NCBI GenBank assembly: GCA_910579085.1
Contig: CAJTRU010000033.1
Coordinates: forward strand, 1 to 25,106
Source: an uncultured Lachnospiraceae bacterium
GTDB lineage: Bacteria > Bacillota > Clostridia > Lachnospirales > Lachnospiraceae
DNA length: 25,106 nt
Direction: 5' to 3'
Under the pieces are notes generated by a model. The model made no database searches, was not told the DNA's origin, and saw only the letters and a list, made by a program, of their open reading frames with translations. Position 1 is the first letter of the stretch, and each line of letters starts with the position of its first letter. Shown here in pieces: positions 1 through 7,468 of the stretch. The translations under genes and the position numbers were made by a program.

Positions 1-158
1 GCCAGTTTATTTTGGAACATTAAAGATATAGCTTTATGTGCCGCTGCGTGGCTTATTGTAGCGGAAGCGTATCCCTTGTATGGAATATTCTGGCTCTGGC
101 ACTGGAAACAGTCCCTCCACTAACAAAAGATAACTGGAAATTTATGAAACGGGCGTGG
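1..158. repeat. Partial copy of the modular hairpin repeat family (one end only)
   Basis: Non-coding. Bases 33-125 match the second half of the repeat unit at 13411-13684, sharing the block ATGTGCCGCTGCGTGG, then GTAGCGGAAGCG, then GGAATATTCTGGCTCTGGCAC. Bases 126-157 (AAAGATAACTGGAAATTTATGAAACGG) match the inner segment at 13266-13319 instead. The copy therefore joins two modules that are also present at 12.6-13.7 kb. The 5' part of the element lies outside the window. The block CCGCTGCGT...AGCGG can form a short hairpin, as in the complete copy. The family assignment is read directly from shared sequence; its function is unknown. Confidence 0.8.
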
Positions 159-179
159 GAAATACACGTTTTTTAACCA

Positions 180-270
180 GGTGCACAGTTTGTATTTTGC
201 CATTAAGGATGGACTGTGCACCATCACAAGAACACCTGTTAGTGCTTAGGAATAATAGGGTTATTGGCAC
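180..270. other. Two hairpins between the repeat and the tRNA promoter
   Basis: GGTGCACAGT (180-189) pairs perfectly with ACTGTGCACC (213-222). A second foldback, GTGC...GGCAC with an inner AATAA/TTATT stem, spans 242-270. Neither is followed by a T-run, so an intrinsic terminator is not supported. They may be the outer part of the repeat element that ends nearby, or a processing or transcription signal of an upstream gene. No credible gene lies between 1 and 381. Confidence 0.5.
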
Positions 271-317
271 AGATAAAGAAATAATACAAAAAATAAATAA
301 AAAATTTAAAAATTTGC

Positions 318-346
318 TTGACATAATTTGATATATCTGGTATATT
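318..346 (+). promoter_or_regulatory. Sigma-A-type promoter of the tRNA pair
   Basis: A perfect -35 TTGACA (318-323) is followed by a 17-base spacer and -10 TATATT (341-346). Transcription would start near 353, about 30 bases before the mature tRNA-Val, which is typical of stable RNA operons. Confidence 0.85.
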
Positions 347-381
347 TAACAAGTCGCATAAATATAATATATTTTGCCTTT

Positions 382-454
382 GGGATCTTAGCTCAGCTGG
401 GAGAGCATCTGCCTTACAAGCAGAGGGTCACAGGTTCGAGCCCTGTAGGTCCCA
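382..454 (+). tRNA. tRNA-Val (anticodon TAC)
   Basis: A cloverleaf is visible. The acceptor stem GGGATCT pairs with AGGTCCC (one T-G pair). The D arm contains GCTCAGCTGGGAGAGC, the anticodon stem is CTGCC/AGCAG-like around loop CTTACAA with anticodon TAC, and the T arm has GGTTCGAGCC. The discriminator is A at 454 and no CCA is encoded, so CCA would be added after transcription. It is the first gene of a two-tRNA transcript. Confidence 0.95.
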
Positions 455-484
455 TTACAGCAGAAGCTGTAATTAATTTAATAT

Positions 485-558
485 GGCGGGATAGCTCAGT
501 TGGCTAGAGCACACGGTTCATACCCGTGGTGTCATGGGTTCAAATCCCTTTCCCGCTA
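485..558 (+). tRNA. tRNA-Met (elongator, anticodon CAT)
   Basis: The acceptor stem GGCGGGA pairs with TCCCGCT, with a G-T first pair. The D arm is GCTCAGTTGGCTAGAGC, the anticodon stem CACGG/CCGTG encloses loop TTCATAC, and the T arm has GGGTTCAAATCCC. It lacks the three consecutive G-C pairs at the base of the anticodon stem and the unpaired first base expected of initiator tRNA, so it is called elongator. It differs in stems from tRNA-Ile2 with a lysidine-modified CAT anticodon. No CCA is encoded. It lies 30 bases after tRNA-Val in the same transcript. Confidence 0.92.
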
Positions 559-564
559 TTACAT

Positions 565-594
565 AACCCGGTAAGTTTGTTGCCGGGTTTTTTG
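565..594 (+). terminator. Intrinsic terminator of the tRNA operon
   Basis: AACCCGG (565-571) pairs with CCGGGTT (583-589), followed by a run of T to 593. It sits 6 bases after the tRNA-Met 3' end. Confidence 0.9.
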
Positions 595-666
595 TTTAAT
601 GTATTGTATATAATATATTTAAAGCTGGCTTGCCAGCATATTATCTATTGGAAATGAGGTGGATTT

Positions 667-1224
667 ATGAGAGCTGGTACTGGTTATGATGTGCACAGGC
701 TGGAAGAAGGCAGGAAGCTGGTTCTTGGAGGGGTTTGTATACCATATGAAAAGGGGCTTCTTGGACATTCGGATGCAGATGTGCTGTTACATGCGGTTAT
801 GGATGCGCTTCTTGGTGCGGCGGCACTTGGGGATATAGGCAGGCATTTTCCAGACAGTGATAACAAATATAAAGGGATATCCAGCATGGAACTGCTTGGA
901 TATGTAGGAAAGATGCTTGAGGATAAATGCTTTGTTATAGAAAATATTGATGCTACTATAATTGCACAAAAACCTAAACTGAGTGGTTATATAGATGAAA
1001 TGTGTGCAAATATTGCAAGTGTCCTGGGACTGGAAAAAGACCAGGTCAATGTTAAGGCAACAACAGAAGAGGGGCTGGGGTTTACAGGAGCAGGTGAGGG
1101 CATAGCTTCACAGGCAGTATGTTCTATAAGCTCCATGTTTGATTATAATATTGATGTAACAAAACAGGCAGGGGATGTACAAGGAAAGTGTGGAGGATGT
1201 GCAGGGTGCAGTAAATTACAATAA
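667..1224 (+). CDS. ispF: 2-C-methyl-D-erythritol 2,4-cyclodiphosphate synthase with Cys-rich C-terminal tail
   Basis: This enzyme of the cytosolic MEP isoprenoid pathway cyclises CDP-methylerythritol 2-phosphate to MEcPP with release of CMP. The family signature is clear: metal ligands Asp8 and His10 (GYDVH), His42, and the GHSDADVLLHA motif at 33-43. The C-terminal active-site region TTEEGLGFTGAGEG lies near 130-143. The usual length is about 157-160 residues, while this protein has 185. The extra 25 or so residues end in CGGCAGC, three Cys spaced CxxCxxC. The start ATG follows GAAATGAGGTGG. A TATAAT at 609-614 and a GCTGGC/GCCAGC hairpin at 624-637 lie in the 5' region, so it may have its own promoter. 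The tRNA terminator separates it from the genes upstream. The next gene is convergent. Confidence 0.96.
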   Translation: MRAGTGYDVHRLEEGRKLVLGGVCIPYEKGLLGHSDADVLLHAVMDALLGAAALGDIGRHFPDSDNKYKGISSMELLGYVGKMLEDKCFVIENIDATIIAQKPKLSGYIDEMCANIASVLGLEKDQVNVKATTEEGLGFTGAGEGIASQAVCSISSMFDYNIDVTKQAGDVQGKCGGCAGCSKLQ

Positions 1225-1279
1225 AGCAGGCAGGTGCGGCAGAACCTGCATCTATGTTGCTGCTGTGCCTGTTTACTGG

Positions 1280-3190
1280 CTACTGCTGCCTGTCTGGCAC
1301 TGTACGCAGAAGTTCTGGTTCTTTTTGCAGGATATAAGACTCAAGGCTGTTTTTGTCAATTAGTGCAGTAACAACACCTTTTCTGGAAATACAGAACCCG
1401 GCAGCGTATGTTGCTATACATACGGAAGTTCTTAATGTATATCCATACAACAGATATGAAGCAAGGGCGCTGATAAATGCATCACTTGCGCCTGTATTGT
1501 CTACAGAAGTAAACTGGGCAGCAGGAAATGTATCTTCCCATTCTTTTGTCTTAACAAAACATCCACGTTCACCAAGAGTTACAATTACTGTTCTAATTCC
1601 ATATTCCATAAGGCAGTCCACGCGTTCTTCTATAGAAGGCTTGCATGGGCACAATACTTTCAACTCATCTTCATTTGGTATAATTATATCCACACATGAC
1701 AGCACTTCTTTTGGAAAATGGCTGCATGCAGATGGTTTGAGTATAGTTTTTACATTGTGCTTACGGGCAGTCTGGCAGGCTTCCTGTACTGTTTCAATAG
1801 GGATTTCTGACTGTATCAGGCAGTAGCCGGTATTTTCAAATAAACGTTCATTTTCACGTATTGCACCAGGCGTAAAAATGTTATTTGCACCAGCCAGAAT
1901 TGAAATCATTGAATCCCCGCCTTCTTCTACAAATATATAAGCTTTTCCAGTATCTGCATAAAAACAGCGTGCTATGCCAGATGTATCTACCCCATTTTCG
2001 TTTAATGCCCTGAAAATATTATCAGAACCAGGGTCAAACCCTATATTGCCTATTAATGAAACATGGTGGCCTAGTTTGGAAGCACCTATTGCCTGGTTAA
2101 TGCCTTTGCCTCCAGGACATATAAATGAAGATGATGTGCTGACTGTTTTTCCAGTATAGGGCAGTTGTGCAACATTAAGGTATGTGTCTATATTAATACT
2201 GCCAATAACTATAATTTTAGGAGTATTCATGCCAGACGGAACGCCAAGTGTTGTATCATTGTCAAGTTTGGAAACATAGGAGAATGTGGGCAGTTTTTTG
2301 TCTGATTTCTCTATCAGGCTGATAAGTTTCTGGCAGAGATATGCACCAAATTCTGTATTAGGCATTGTATATGTGGAGATTTCAGGTATTTCAGGGGCTT
2401 CCAGCTTGTCATTTTTCAGTGATATTAATGAAAAGTCTTCTGGTATTTTGTAGTGCAGTGAATACATAAGCTGGTAAAATTCAAGTGCTTTCAGGTAATG
2501 GGAAGATATAACACCGCTAATCTGGCGTGTATTGGCCTTGTAAACCAGTGTTTCATCCAGTTCACTGAAAACTAGCTGTTCATCTAGTGGCAAATGGTTA
2601 TTAAACAAACAGTTGCGGTAGCCGGACAAAAATGCCTGGGTGCGTCTTCCTTCTGTATACAGGCATGCAATTTTTGTATGGTGCCGCATTACAAGCTCCT
2701 GCGTAATGCTGTATGCTGCTTTTTCGTATGGAAGCTGTACCGGGCTGCTGCCGCCAAAAGGCCCAGTGGTAATATAAGGGATGTTTTTATCCTGGATATA
2801 GTGCGAAAAAGAAAGACTTTGTTCATTTACTGGTTCCCAGATTATGCCATCAGTATGGCTGCTGCACATAGCAGTAATATTTTTAAGTTCCTGTTCTGTA
2901 TCAGAAGAACTGTTACATACTAATGTAATATATCCGTTCTCTTGTGCTGTCTTTATAATCCCGTTTAATGTTGTATCAAATGAAACAGAAGAACGCAGCA
3001 GTATGCCGAGCACCCATGTTTTATGTGTTGGTACAATTGCAGAAGCATAAGGTGTATAATTGTACTCCCTTACAATTTTAAGAACTCTTTCCCTTGTTTC
3101 ACTGCTGATGCTTTCATCTTTCTGGTTCACTATTTTGGAAACTGTAGAAGTGGAAACACCAGCAAGTTTTGCAATTTCTTTAATGTTCAT
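1280..3190 (-). CDS. LacI-family regulator fused to a PfkB/ribokinase-type sugar kinase
   Basis: This is a fusion of two families. Residues 1-45 form a LacI-type HTH (MNIKEIAKLAGVSTSTVSK). Residues 50-315 resemble the periplasmic-binding-protein-like effector domain. From residue 324 (about base 2224) a complete PfkB kinase follows: start strand PKIIVIGSINIDTY, substrate motif CPGGKGINQA, PNEDE, and the C-terminal DNTGASDAF with the catalytic Asp kept, although the usual GAGD reads GASD. A normal LacI protein is about 340 residues and a normal ribokinase about 305; this one is 636. The ATG at 3190 is chosen because GGGGA lies 7 bases upstream; an in-frame TTG at 3217 has no clear ribosome site. 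It is divergent from the nucleoside/ribose operon and probably controls it. Whether the kinase phosphorylates a sugar, senses one, or does both is inference. Confidence 0.9.
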   Translation of the reverse strand: MNIKEIAKLAGVSTSTVSKIVNQKDESISSETRERVLKIVREYNYTPYASAIVPTHKTWVLGILLRSSVSFDTTLNGIIKTAQENGYITLVCNSSSDTEQELKNITAMCSSHTDGIIWEPVNEQSLSFSHYIQDKNIPYITTGPFGGSSPVQLPYEKAAYSITQELVMRHHTKIACLYTEGRRTQAFLSGYRNCLFNNHLPLDEQLVFSELDETLVYKANTRQISGVISSHYLKALEFYQLMYSLHYKIPEDFSLISLKNDKLEAPEIPEISTYTMPNTEFGAYLCQKLISLIEKSDKKLPTFSYVSKLDNDTTLGVPSGMNTPKIIVIGSINIDTYLNVAQLPYTGKTVSTSSSFICPGGKGINQAIGASKLGHHVSLIGNIGFDPGSDNIFRALNENGVDTSGIARCFYADTGKAYIFVEEGGDSMISILAGANNIFTPGAIRENERLFENTGYCLIQSEIPIETVQEACQTARKHNVKTILKPSACSHFPKEVLSCVDIIIPNEDELKVLCPCKPSIEERVDCLMEYGIRTVIVTLGERGCFVKTKEWEDTFPAAQFTSVDNTGASDAFISALASYLLYGYTLRTSVCIATYAAGFCISRKGVVTALIDKNSLESYILQKEPELLRTVPDRQQ

Positions 3191-3333
3191 AAATATTTCC
3201 CCGTTCTCTTCAGGCAAATTTATGCTTTTTATTGTTTAAATGCATTATTTCCCTGGATTAAATTAAAATATGTTATGGCATATAAACTGCCTGTTGGTAT
3301 ATCAAAGTTATCTTTGCATGTATTTGTGATGAT

Positions 3334-3362
3334 ATTATATTATTTGCCATAAAAATTGTCAA
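3334..3362 (-). promoter_or_regulatory. Consensus promoter of the LacI-kinase fusion gene
   Basis: Read on the minus strand: TTGACA (3362-3357), 17-base spacer, TATAAT (3339-3334), a perfect sigma-A match. The leader to the ATG at 3190 would be about 135 bases. It contains an imperfect palindrome ATATG-N6-CATAT near 3269-3284, a possible operator. The region 3191-3692 between the divergent genes holds no gene, only this promoter, the opposing one and their leaders. Confidence 0.8.
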
Positions 3363-3502
3363 ATTATAAAAATATTTCCAGTTATATTTTGTTTGGCAGT
3401 ATGGAAACCTTACATCTGCAAAGTAAAATTAGATAAAATTATGCAATATGCACAAATAGATAGGGCAAAAACCGTTAAAATAGACGAATAATATAAAACC
3501 TA

Positions 3503-3531
3503 TTGACGGAACATAAAAGGAATGATAGAAT
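3503..3531 (+). promoter_or_regulatory. Promoter of the ribokinase / nucleoside salvage operon
   Basis: TTGACG (3503-3508), 17-base spacer, TAGAAT (3526-3531). Transcription would start near 3538, leaving a leader of about 155 bases that contains a long inverted repeat. Confidence 0.75.
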
Positions 3532-3544
3532 ACTAAACAAGAAA

Positions 3545-3587
3545 ACATTTTCGGAAAACTGTTTCCCTGTAAAACAGTATAAAATGT
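3545..3587. promoter_or_regulatory. Interrupted inverted repeat in the salvage-operon leader, candidate operator or RNA hairpin
   Basis: ACATTTT (3545-3551) and ACTGTTT (3558-3564) are answered by AAACAGT (3572-3578) and AAAATGT (3581-3587). The inner pair is a perfect 7-base stem with a 7-base loop. CTGTAAAACA occurs at 3567-3576 and again 40 bases on at 3607-3616. The position just after the promoter fits a roadblock operator for the divergent LacI-type protein; an RNA leader structure is equally possible. Confidence 0.5.
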
Positions 3588-3692
3588 ACAGAAAGCCTGC
3601 GTATTTCTGTAAAACATAAAAAGCAGGGGTTTACATAAGCAGGCTGTAAAGAGTTTGCCAGGGATTAAAGGACAGTATATGGAGGGGTGCTT

Positions 3693-4586
3693 ATGAAAGT
3701 ATTAAATTTTGGTTCACTAAATATTGATTATTTTTATAAAGTTGGCCATTTTGTACAGAAGGGTGAGACACAGGCGTCAGATATGTTAAATATTTATGGC
3801 GGCGGCAAAGGTCTTAACCAGTCAGTAGCGTTAAGCAGGGCGGGGGCAGAAGTTTACCACGCAGGAGTTATTGGAACGGATGGGGCATTTTTAAAAGAAA
3901 TACTTGAGGAAGCCGGGGTTAATACAACATTTACCCAGGAATTACAAAATGTACGTACAGGGCATGCAATTATACAAAATGACAGTGCCGGGGATAACTG
4001 CATTATCCTGTATGGTGGTGCGAACCAGGAAGTTACCAAGGAACTGGTGGATGATGTTATTAAAGAGTTTGGCAGTGGTGACTGGCTTGTACTTCAGAAT
4101 GAAATTAACGAAATTCCTTATATTGTGGATAAGGCGCACGAAAAGGGGATGAAAATTGTTTTAAACCCTTCACCAGTAAATAATAAGATTTTTGAGATAA
4201 ACCTTAGTTATATTGATTATTTTATATTAAATGAAGGAGAAGGACAGGCTCTTGCAGGTGTACAGGCAGATGGTTCTACATTAATAAACAAGCTTGGTGA
4301 AAAATTCCCTGATGCGGAAATTGTACTGACACTTGGCGAAAGAGGTTCTGTATATTCAGGAAAAGAAGGTGTTGTATGGCAGGATGCATATAAAGCAGAT
4401 GTAATAGATACAACAGCCGCAGGTGATACATTTACAGGTTATTTTATGGCAGGCAGGATGGAAGGCATGTCTGTTAAAGATGCATTAAATATGGCATCAA
4501 AAGCTTCTGCCCTGGCTGTAACCAGAAAAGGTGCAGCAATGTCTATTCCAATGAAAGATGAGGTTATAGGCTTTAAAGCAAAGTGA
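3693..4586 (+). CDS. rbsK: PfkB-family carbohydrate kinase, probable ribokinase
   Basis: The protein has 297 residues, the usual ribokinase size. The start strand is KVLNFGSLNIDYFYKV, the substrate and phosphate-binding motif GGGKGLNQS is near 38-46, the NEGE motif is near 178, and the C-terminal PfkB signature DTTAAGDTFTGYF carries the catalytic Asp. Ribokinase makes ribose 5-phosphate from ribose and ATP in the cytoplasm. The nucleoside hydrolase encoded two genes downstream would supply ribose, which supports this substrate over fructose or other PfkB sugars. The ATG at 3693 is preferred because GGAGGGG ends 5 bases before it; an in-frame GTG at 3687 overlaps that site. It is the first gene of the operon, with GNAT only 10 bases downstream. 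The kinase domain of the divergent fusion protein is a paralogue. Confidence 0.88.
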   Translation: MKVLNFGSLNIDYFYKVGHFVQKGETQASDMLNIYGGGKGLNQSVALSRAGAEVYHAGVIGTDGAFLKEILEEAGVNTTFTQELQNVRTGHAIIQNDSAGDNCIILYGGANQEVTKELVDDVIKEFGSGDWLVLQNEINEIPYIVDKAHEKGMKIVLNPSPVNNKIFEINLSYIDYFILNEGEGQALAGVQADGSTLINKLGEKFPDAEIVLTLGERGSVYSGKEGVVWQDAYKADVIDTTAAGDTFTGYFMAGRMEGMSVKDALNMASKASALAVTRKGAAMSIPMKDEVIGFKAK

Positions 4587-4596
4587 GGGAACTGGG

Positions 4597-5052
4597 ATGG
4601 AAGAAATAACGGATGGCATATGGGCAGAGCCGGACGGGGTGACGCCAGAAATATATGAGTCAGTAAGAAAAAGTGTAGGTATGGAAGAGTACAAAAGAGA
4701 AGATGTGGAAATAGCATTAAAACATACATTATTTTCTGTTGTGGTATGGGAAAAAGACCGGCCAGTCGGAATTGGCAGGGTAATAGGAGATGGAAGGGTG
4801 GCATTTTTTATTAAAGATGTGGCAATCGTTCCAGACAGGCAGGGAAAAGGAATTGGTACGCTGGTTATGGAGAAACTAATGGAGTATATCCGGAGTGCAG
4901 GTGCAGACAATGCATATGCAGGTCTTATGTCATTAAATGGCAAAGAAGAGTTTTATAAAAAGTTCGGTTTCCATGTAAGGCCATACCAGAATGAGGGCAG
5001 CGGGATGACACAATATATGGACAGGCAGGCTAACGGGACACTGTTAATATAG
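4597..5052 (+). CDS. GNAT-family N-acetyltransferase
   Basis: The protein has 151 residues, a single GNAT domain. The acetyl-CoA-binding motif A is VPDRQGKGIGTLVMEKL near residues 83-99, following the beta strand VAFFIKDVAIV. The later part GKEEFYKKFGFHVRP is the usual motif B end, where the aromatic residue of the GFxxRP segment closes the fold. The likely reaction is acetyl transfer from acetyl-CoA to an amine; the substrate cannot be read from the sequence. GAGGGAACTGGG precedes the ATG. It lies 10 bases after the kinase and 30 before the nucleoside hydrolase, so it is co-transcribed. Its role in nucleoside salvage is unclear; it may act on a nucleoside-derived amine or be a passenger. Confidence 0.88.
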   Translation: MEEITDGIWAEPDGVTPEIYESVRKSVGMEEYKREDVEIALKHTLFSVVVWEKDRPVGIGRVIGDGRVAFFIKDVAIVPDRQGKGIGTLVMEKLMEYIRSAGADNAYAGLMSLNGKEEFYKKFGFHVRPYQNEGSGMTQYMDRQANGTLLI

Positions 5053-5082
5053 GAGAGTATTTTATTGAAGGAGGATACAGTT

Positions 5083-6003
5083 ATGGAAAAAAGACCAATT
5101 ATTATTGATACTGACCCGGGGATTGATGATGCATTAGCGATTGCAATTGCATTGTTCTCAGAGGAACTGGATGTAAAACTAATTTCAACAGTTGCAGGAA
5201 ATGTATCACTGGAAAAAGTTACAAACAATGCATTAAAACTGCTGGCGTTCTGGGAGAAGGATATTCCAGTGGCAGCAGGTGCAGACAGGCCTCTTATTGA
5301 ACCGCTTGTAGATGCGTCTGATATACATGGCGCTACAGGTATGGAAGGCTATGATTTCCCAGAACCAAAGAAAGAGCTTTTACTTGAAGAACATGCAGTA
5401 AATGCGATGCACCGGGTAATAATGGAGAGCAAGGAGCCCGTAACACTTATGCCAATTGCGCCATTAACCAATATTGCACTGCTTTTTACAATGTACCCAG
5501 AAGTAAAAGACAATATTAAAGAAATTGTAATGATGGGAGGTTCAGCAAGCAGGGGCAATAAAGGTGTAATGTCAGAATTTAACATTGCAACAGACCCTGA
5601 GGCAGCCAAAATTGTATTTGACAGCGGCCTGCCAATAGTAATGGCGGGGCTTGATGTAGGCTGGAAAGCACTTGTATATCCAGAAGATAGTGAAAAACTG
5701 CTTAAAATGGGTAAAACTGGTGAAATGGCTTACTGCCTGTTTAAGAAATACCGTGGCGGTACTTTTGGCACAGGACTTAAAATGTATGACAGTTGTGCAA
5801 CTGCTTACCTTCTCTGCCCAGAATTGTTTACTGTTGAAGAAACATTTGTGGATATTGAACTTGCAGGAAGCATGACAAGAGGATGTACTGTAGTTGACTT
5901 AAAGGGATACCTTAAACAAATGCCAAATGCAAAGGTATGCACGGATATTGATGGTGAAAAGTTCAGAAAGTGGTTCTTAGAATATGTAGGCAGATGCATA
6001 TAG
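5083..6003 (+). CDS. rihC: RihC-type ribonucleoside hydrolase with Tyr in place of the usual active-site His
   Basis: This cytosolic enzyme splits ribonucleosides into base and ribose. DTDPGIDDA at residues 9-17 is the Ca-binding signature; IHGATGM (His82) and EFNIATDPEAA follow. Several stretches strongly resemble E. coli RihC, such as VAGNVSLEKVTNNAL and the C-terminal GxTVVDxxGxL part, so the RihC branch is favoured. At the position where RihC has MHDLCA, this protein reads MYDSCA: His is replaced by Tyr235 (codon TAT at 5785), while the following Ca-ligand Asp is kept. The start at 5083 follows AAGGAGG by 8 bases; a TTG at 5065 overlaps that site. The length of 306 is normal. It sits between the ribokinase and two carriers, fitting nucleoside catabolism. 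Confidence 0.92.
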   Translation: MEKRPIIIDTDPGIDDALAIAIALFSEELDVKLISTVAGNVSLEKVTNNALKLLAFWEKDIPVAAGADRPLIEPLVDASDIHGATGMEGYDFPEPKKELLLEEHAVNAMHRVIMESKEPVTLMPIAPLTNIALLFTMYPEVKDNIKEIVMMGGSASRGNKGVMSEFNIATDPEAAKIVFDSGLPIVMAGLDVGWKALVYPEDSEKLLKMGKTGEMAYCLFKKYRGGTFGTGLKMYDSCATAYLLCPELFTVEETFVDIELAGSMTRGCTVVDLKGYLKQMPNAKVCTDIDGEKFRKWFLEYVGRCI

Positions 6004-6031
6004 CAGGAACGGAGAAGGGCGTGGCACAGAT

Positions 6032-7441
6032 ATGGTTATGATGTATATTGCTGCAATTATAGCAACAGGCATTGTAGTAGTAATGCTTGTTAAAAAGATG
6101 GATATAAAAATATCATTATTCCTTATGGGGATGCTGCTAATGTATATTGCTATCTTTAGCGGCAGGGAAATTGCTATTAAAGAGTTTGCATCAACTGGCG
6201 TAACCTGGCTTGACCCGTTAAAGGCTGTTGCAGACCAGTTTAAATCCATAATAACTTCATCAGGGTTTATTATTTTAATGCTTGGCGGCTATTCGTCATA
6301 TATGACACGTATCAAGGCAAATGACCTGACAGTCAGGGCGTTGCTTAAACCAGTGGCTGGCATTAAATCAATACACATATTAATACCAGTAGTATTCCTT
6401 GCAGGCAATTTTTTGTCACTTGTTGTACCAAGTGCTTCAAACCTTGCAATTATACTGCTTGCTACAGTGTATCCTGTGATGCTGGGGGCAGGTATGACAC
6501 CAATGGCAGCCGCCGCTGTTATTGCAACATCTGCAACAGTAATGCCAACACCGCTTGGAAGTGACAATGTTGCGATTGCCGCTGAACTGGCAAAGACACC
6601 AGAATTCGCAGGGCTGACGGCTAGTGATTATGTGTTTAAATACCATGTATTAGTTTCTGTGCCAACACTTCTTGTTATGGCATTAACACACTATTTCTGG
6701 CAGAAACATGAGGATAAAAGGGAGAAGGGGACAAAGGAAGTAACTGCAAGGGAGGAACAGCTTGAGGAAATCCCAGGAGGCAGGCTTTACCATACAGTAT
6801 ATGCCGTTTTGCCGCTGCTTCCAGTAATTTTGCTGATATTTGCATTTTTATTACAAAGCATAGCAGGAATTACAATTACACTAAGTGTAGAAGTATCAGT
6901 TTTATTCTCATTTGTTGTTGCTATTTTGTGTGAAATAGCCAGAACAAAGAATGTTAAGAACCCCCTGGAAGATACGGAGTCATTTTTTAATGGAATGGGA
7001 GGGGCAATGCCAGTTGTAGCACTTCTTGTTGCAGGAACTACATTTGTTACAGGATTACAGTCTATTGGCATTATTGCTGCATTACAAAATGCAATGGCTG
7101 GAATAAGCGGGCGTGGCATGGGGTTTGTACTGCCGCTGGTTATGGTACTGCTTACTGCATTAATTGTTATATTAAGCGGAAGCGGGACAGCATTATTCTT
7201 TGCAATGGTTCCATTAATAGTGCCACTTGCAGGGGCAGCAGGAATAAATGTGCTTGCACTTTCAATACCAATGCAGCTTGCAGGAAACCTGCTAAGGGCT
7301 GTGTCACCTGTATCAGCAGTTGTTATGATAGTAGCTGGCTCAATTAAAGAAGACCCTGTCAGGATTATACGGCGTACGGCAGTACCAATGATAACAGGTG
7401 TTGTATTTATGTTTGCAGCTTCCATAATAATATTTTTATAA
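6032..7441 (+). CDS. DcuC-like membrane carrier, first of a tandem pair
   Basis: An integral membrane protein of 469 residues with roughly 12 hydrophobic segments. The central cytoplasmic linker HEDKREKGTKEV near 230 separates two halves. The motif LSLVVPSASNLAIILLATVYP near 130-150, followed by MPTPLGSDN, matches the DcuC/C4-dicarboxylate anaerobic carrier family in its conserved centre. DcuC of E. coli exports succinate, but here the gene lies in an operon with a nucleoside hydrolase and ribokinase, so uptake of nucleosides or a related compound is the more likely job (inference). The start ATG lies 12 bases after GGAGAAGGG, somewhat far; ATGs at 6038 and 6041 are alternatives. It is paralogous to the next gene, 27 bases downstream. 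Confidence 0.85.
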   Translation: MVMMYIAAIIATGIVVVMLVKKMDIKISLFLMGMLLMYIAIFSGREIAIKEFASTGVTWLDPLKAVADQFKSIITSSGFIILMLGGYSSYMTRIKANDLTVRALLKPVAGIKSIHILIPVVFLAGNFLSLVVPSASNLAIILLATVYPVMLGAGMTPMAAAAVIATSATVMPTPLGSDNVAIAAELAKTPEFAGLTASDYVFKYHVLVSVPTLLVMALTHYFWQKHEDKREKGTKEVTAREEQLEEIPGGRLYHTVYAVLPLLPVILLIFAFLLQSIAGITITLSVEVSVLFSFVVAILCEIARTKNVKNPLEDTESFFNGMGGAMPVVALLVAGTTFVTGLQSIGIIAALQNAMAGISGRGMGFVLPLVMVLLTALIVILSGSGTALFFAMVPLIVPLAGAAGINVLALSIPMQLAGNLLRAVSPVSAVVMIVAGSIKEDPVRIIRRTAVPMITGVVFMFAASIIIFL

Positions 7442-7468
7442 CAGAAGAGTAAAGAAGGGAGAAAAGAT

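Noticed and set aside
142..324. Minus-strand 60-residue ORF with a hydrophobic start
   Set aside because: It begins inside the -35 box of the tRNA promoter, has no ribosome site, and its second half runs into the repeat element; the hydrophobic stretch comes from AT-rich DNA.
485..558. Initiator tRNA-Met or tRNA-Ile2
   Set aside because: It lacks the three G-C anticodon-stem pairs and first-base mismatch of initiators, and its stems follow elongator tRNA-Met.
1353..1826. 157-residue plus-strand ORF opposite the kinase domain
   Set aside because: It is antisense to conserved PfkB motifs and has no ribosome site.
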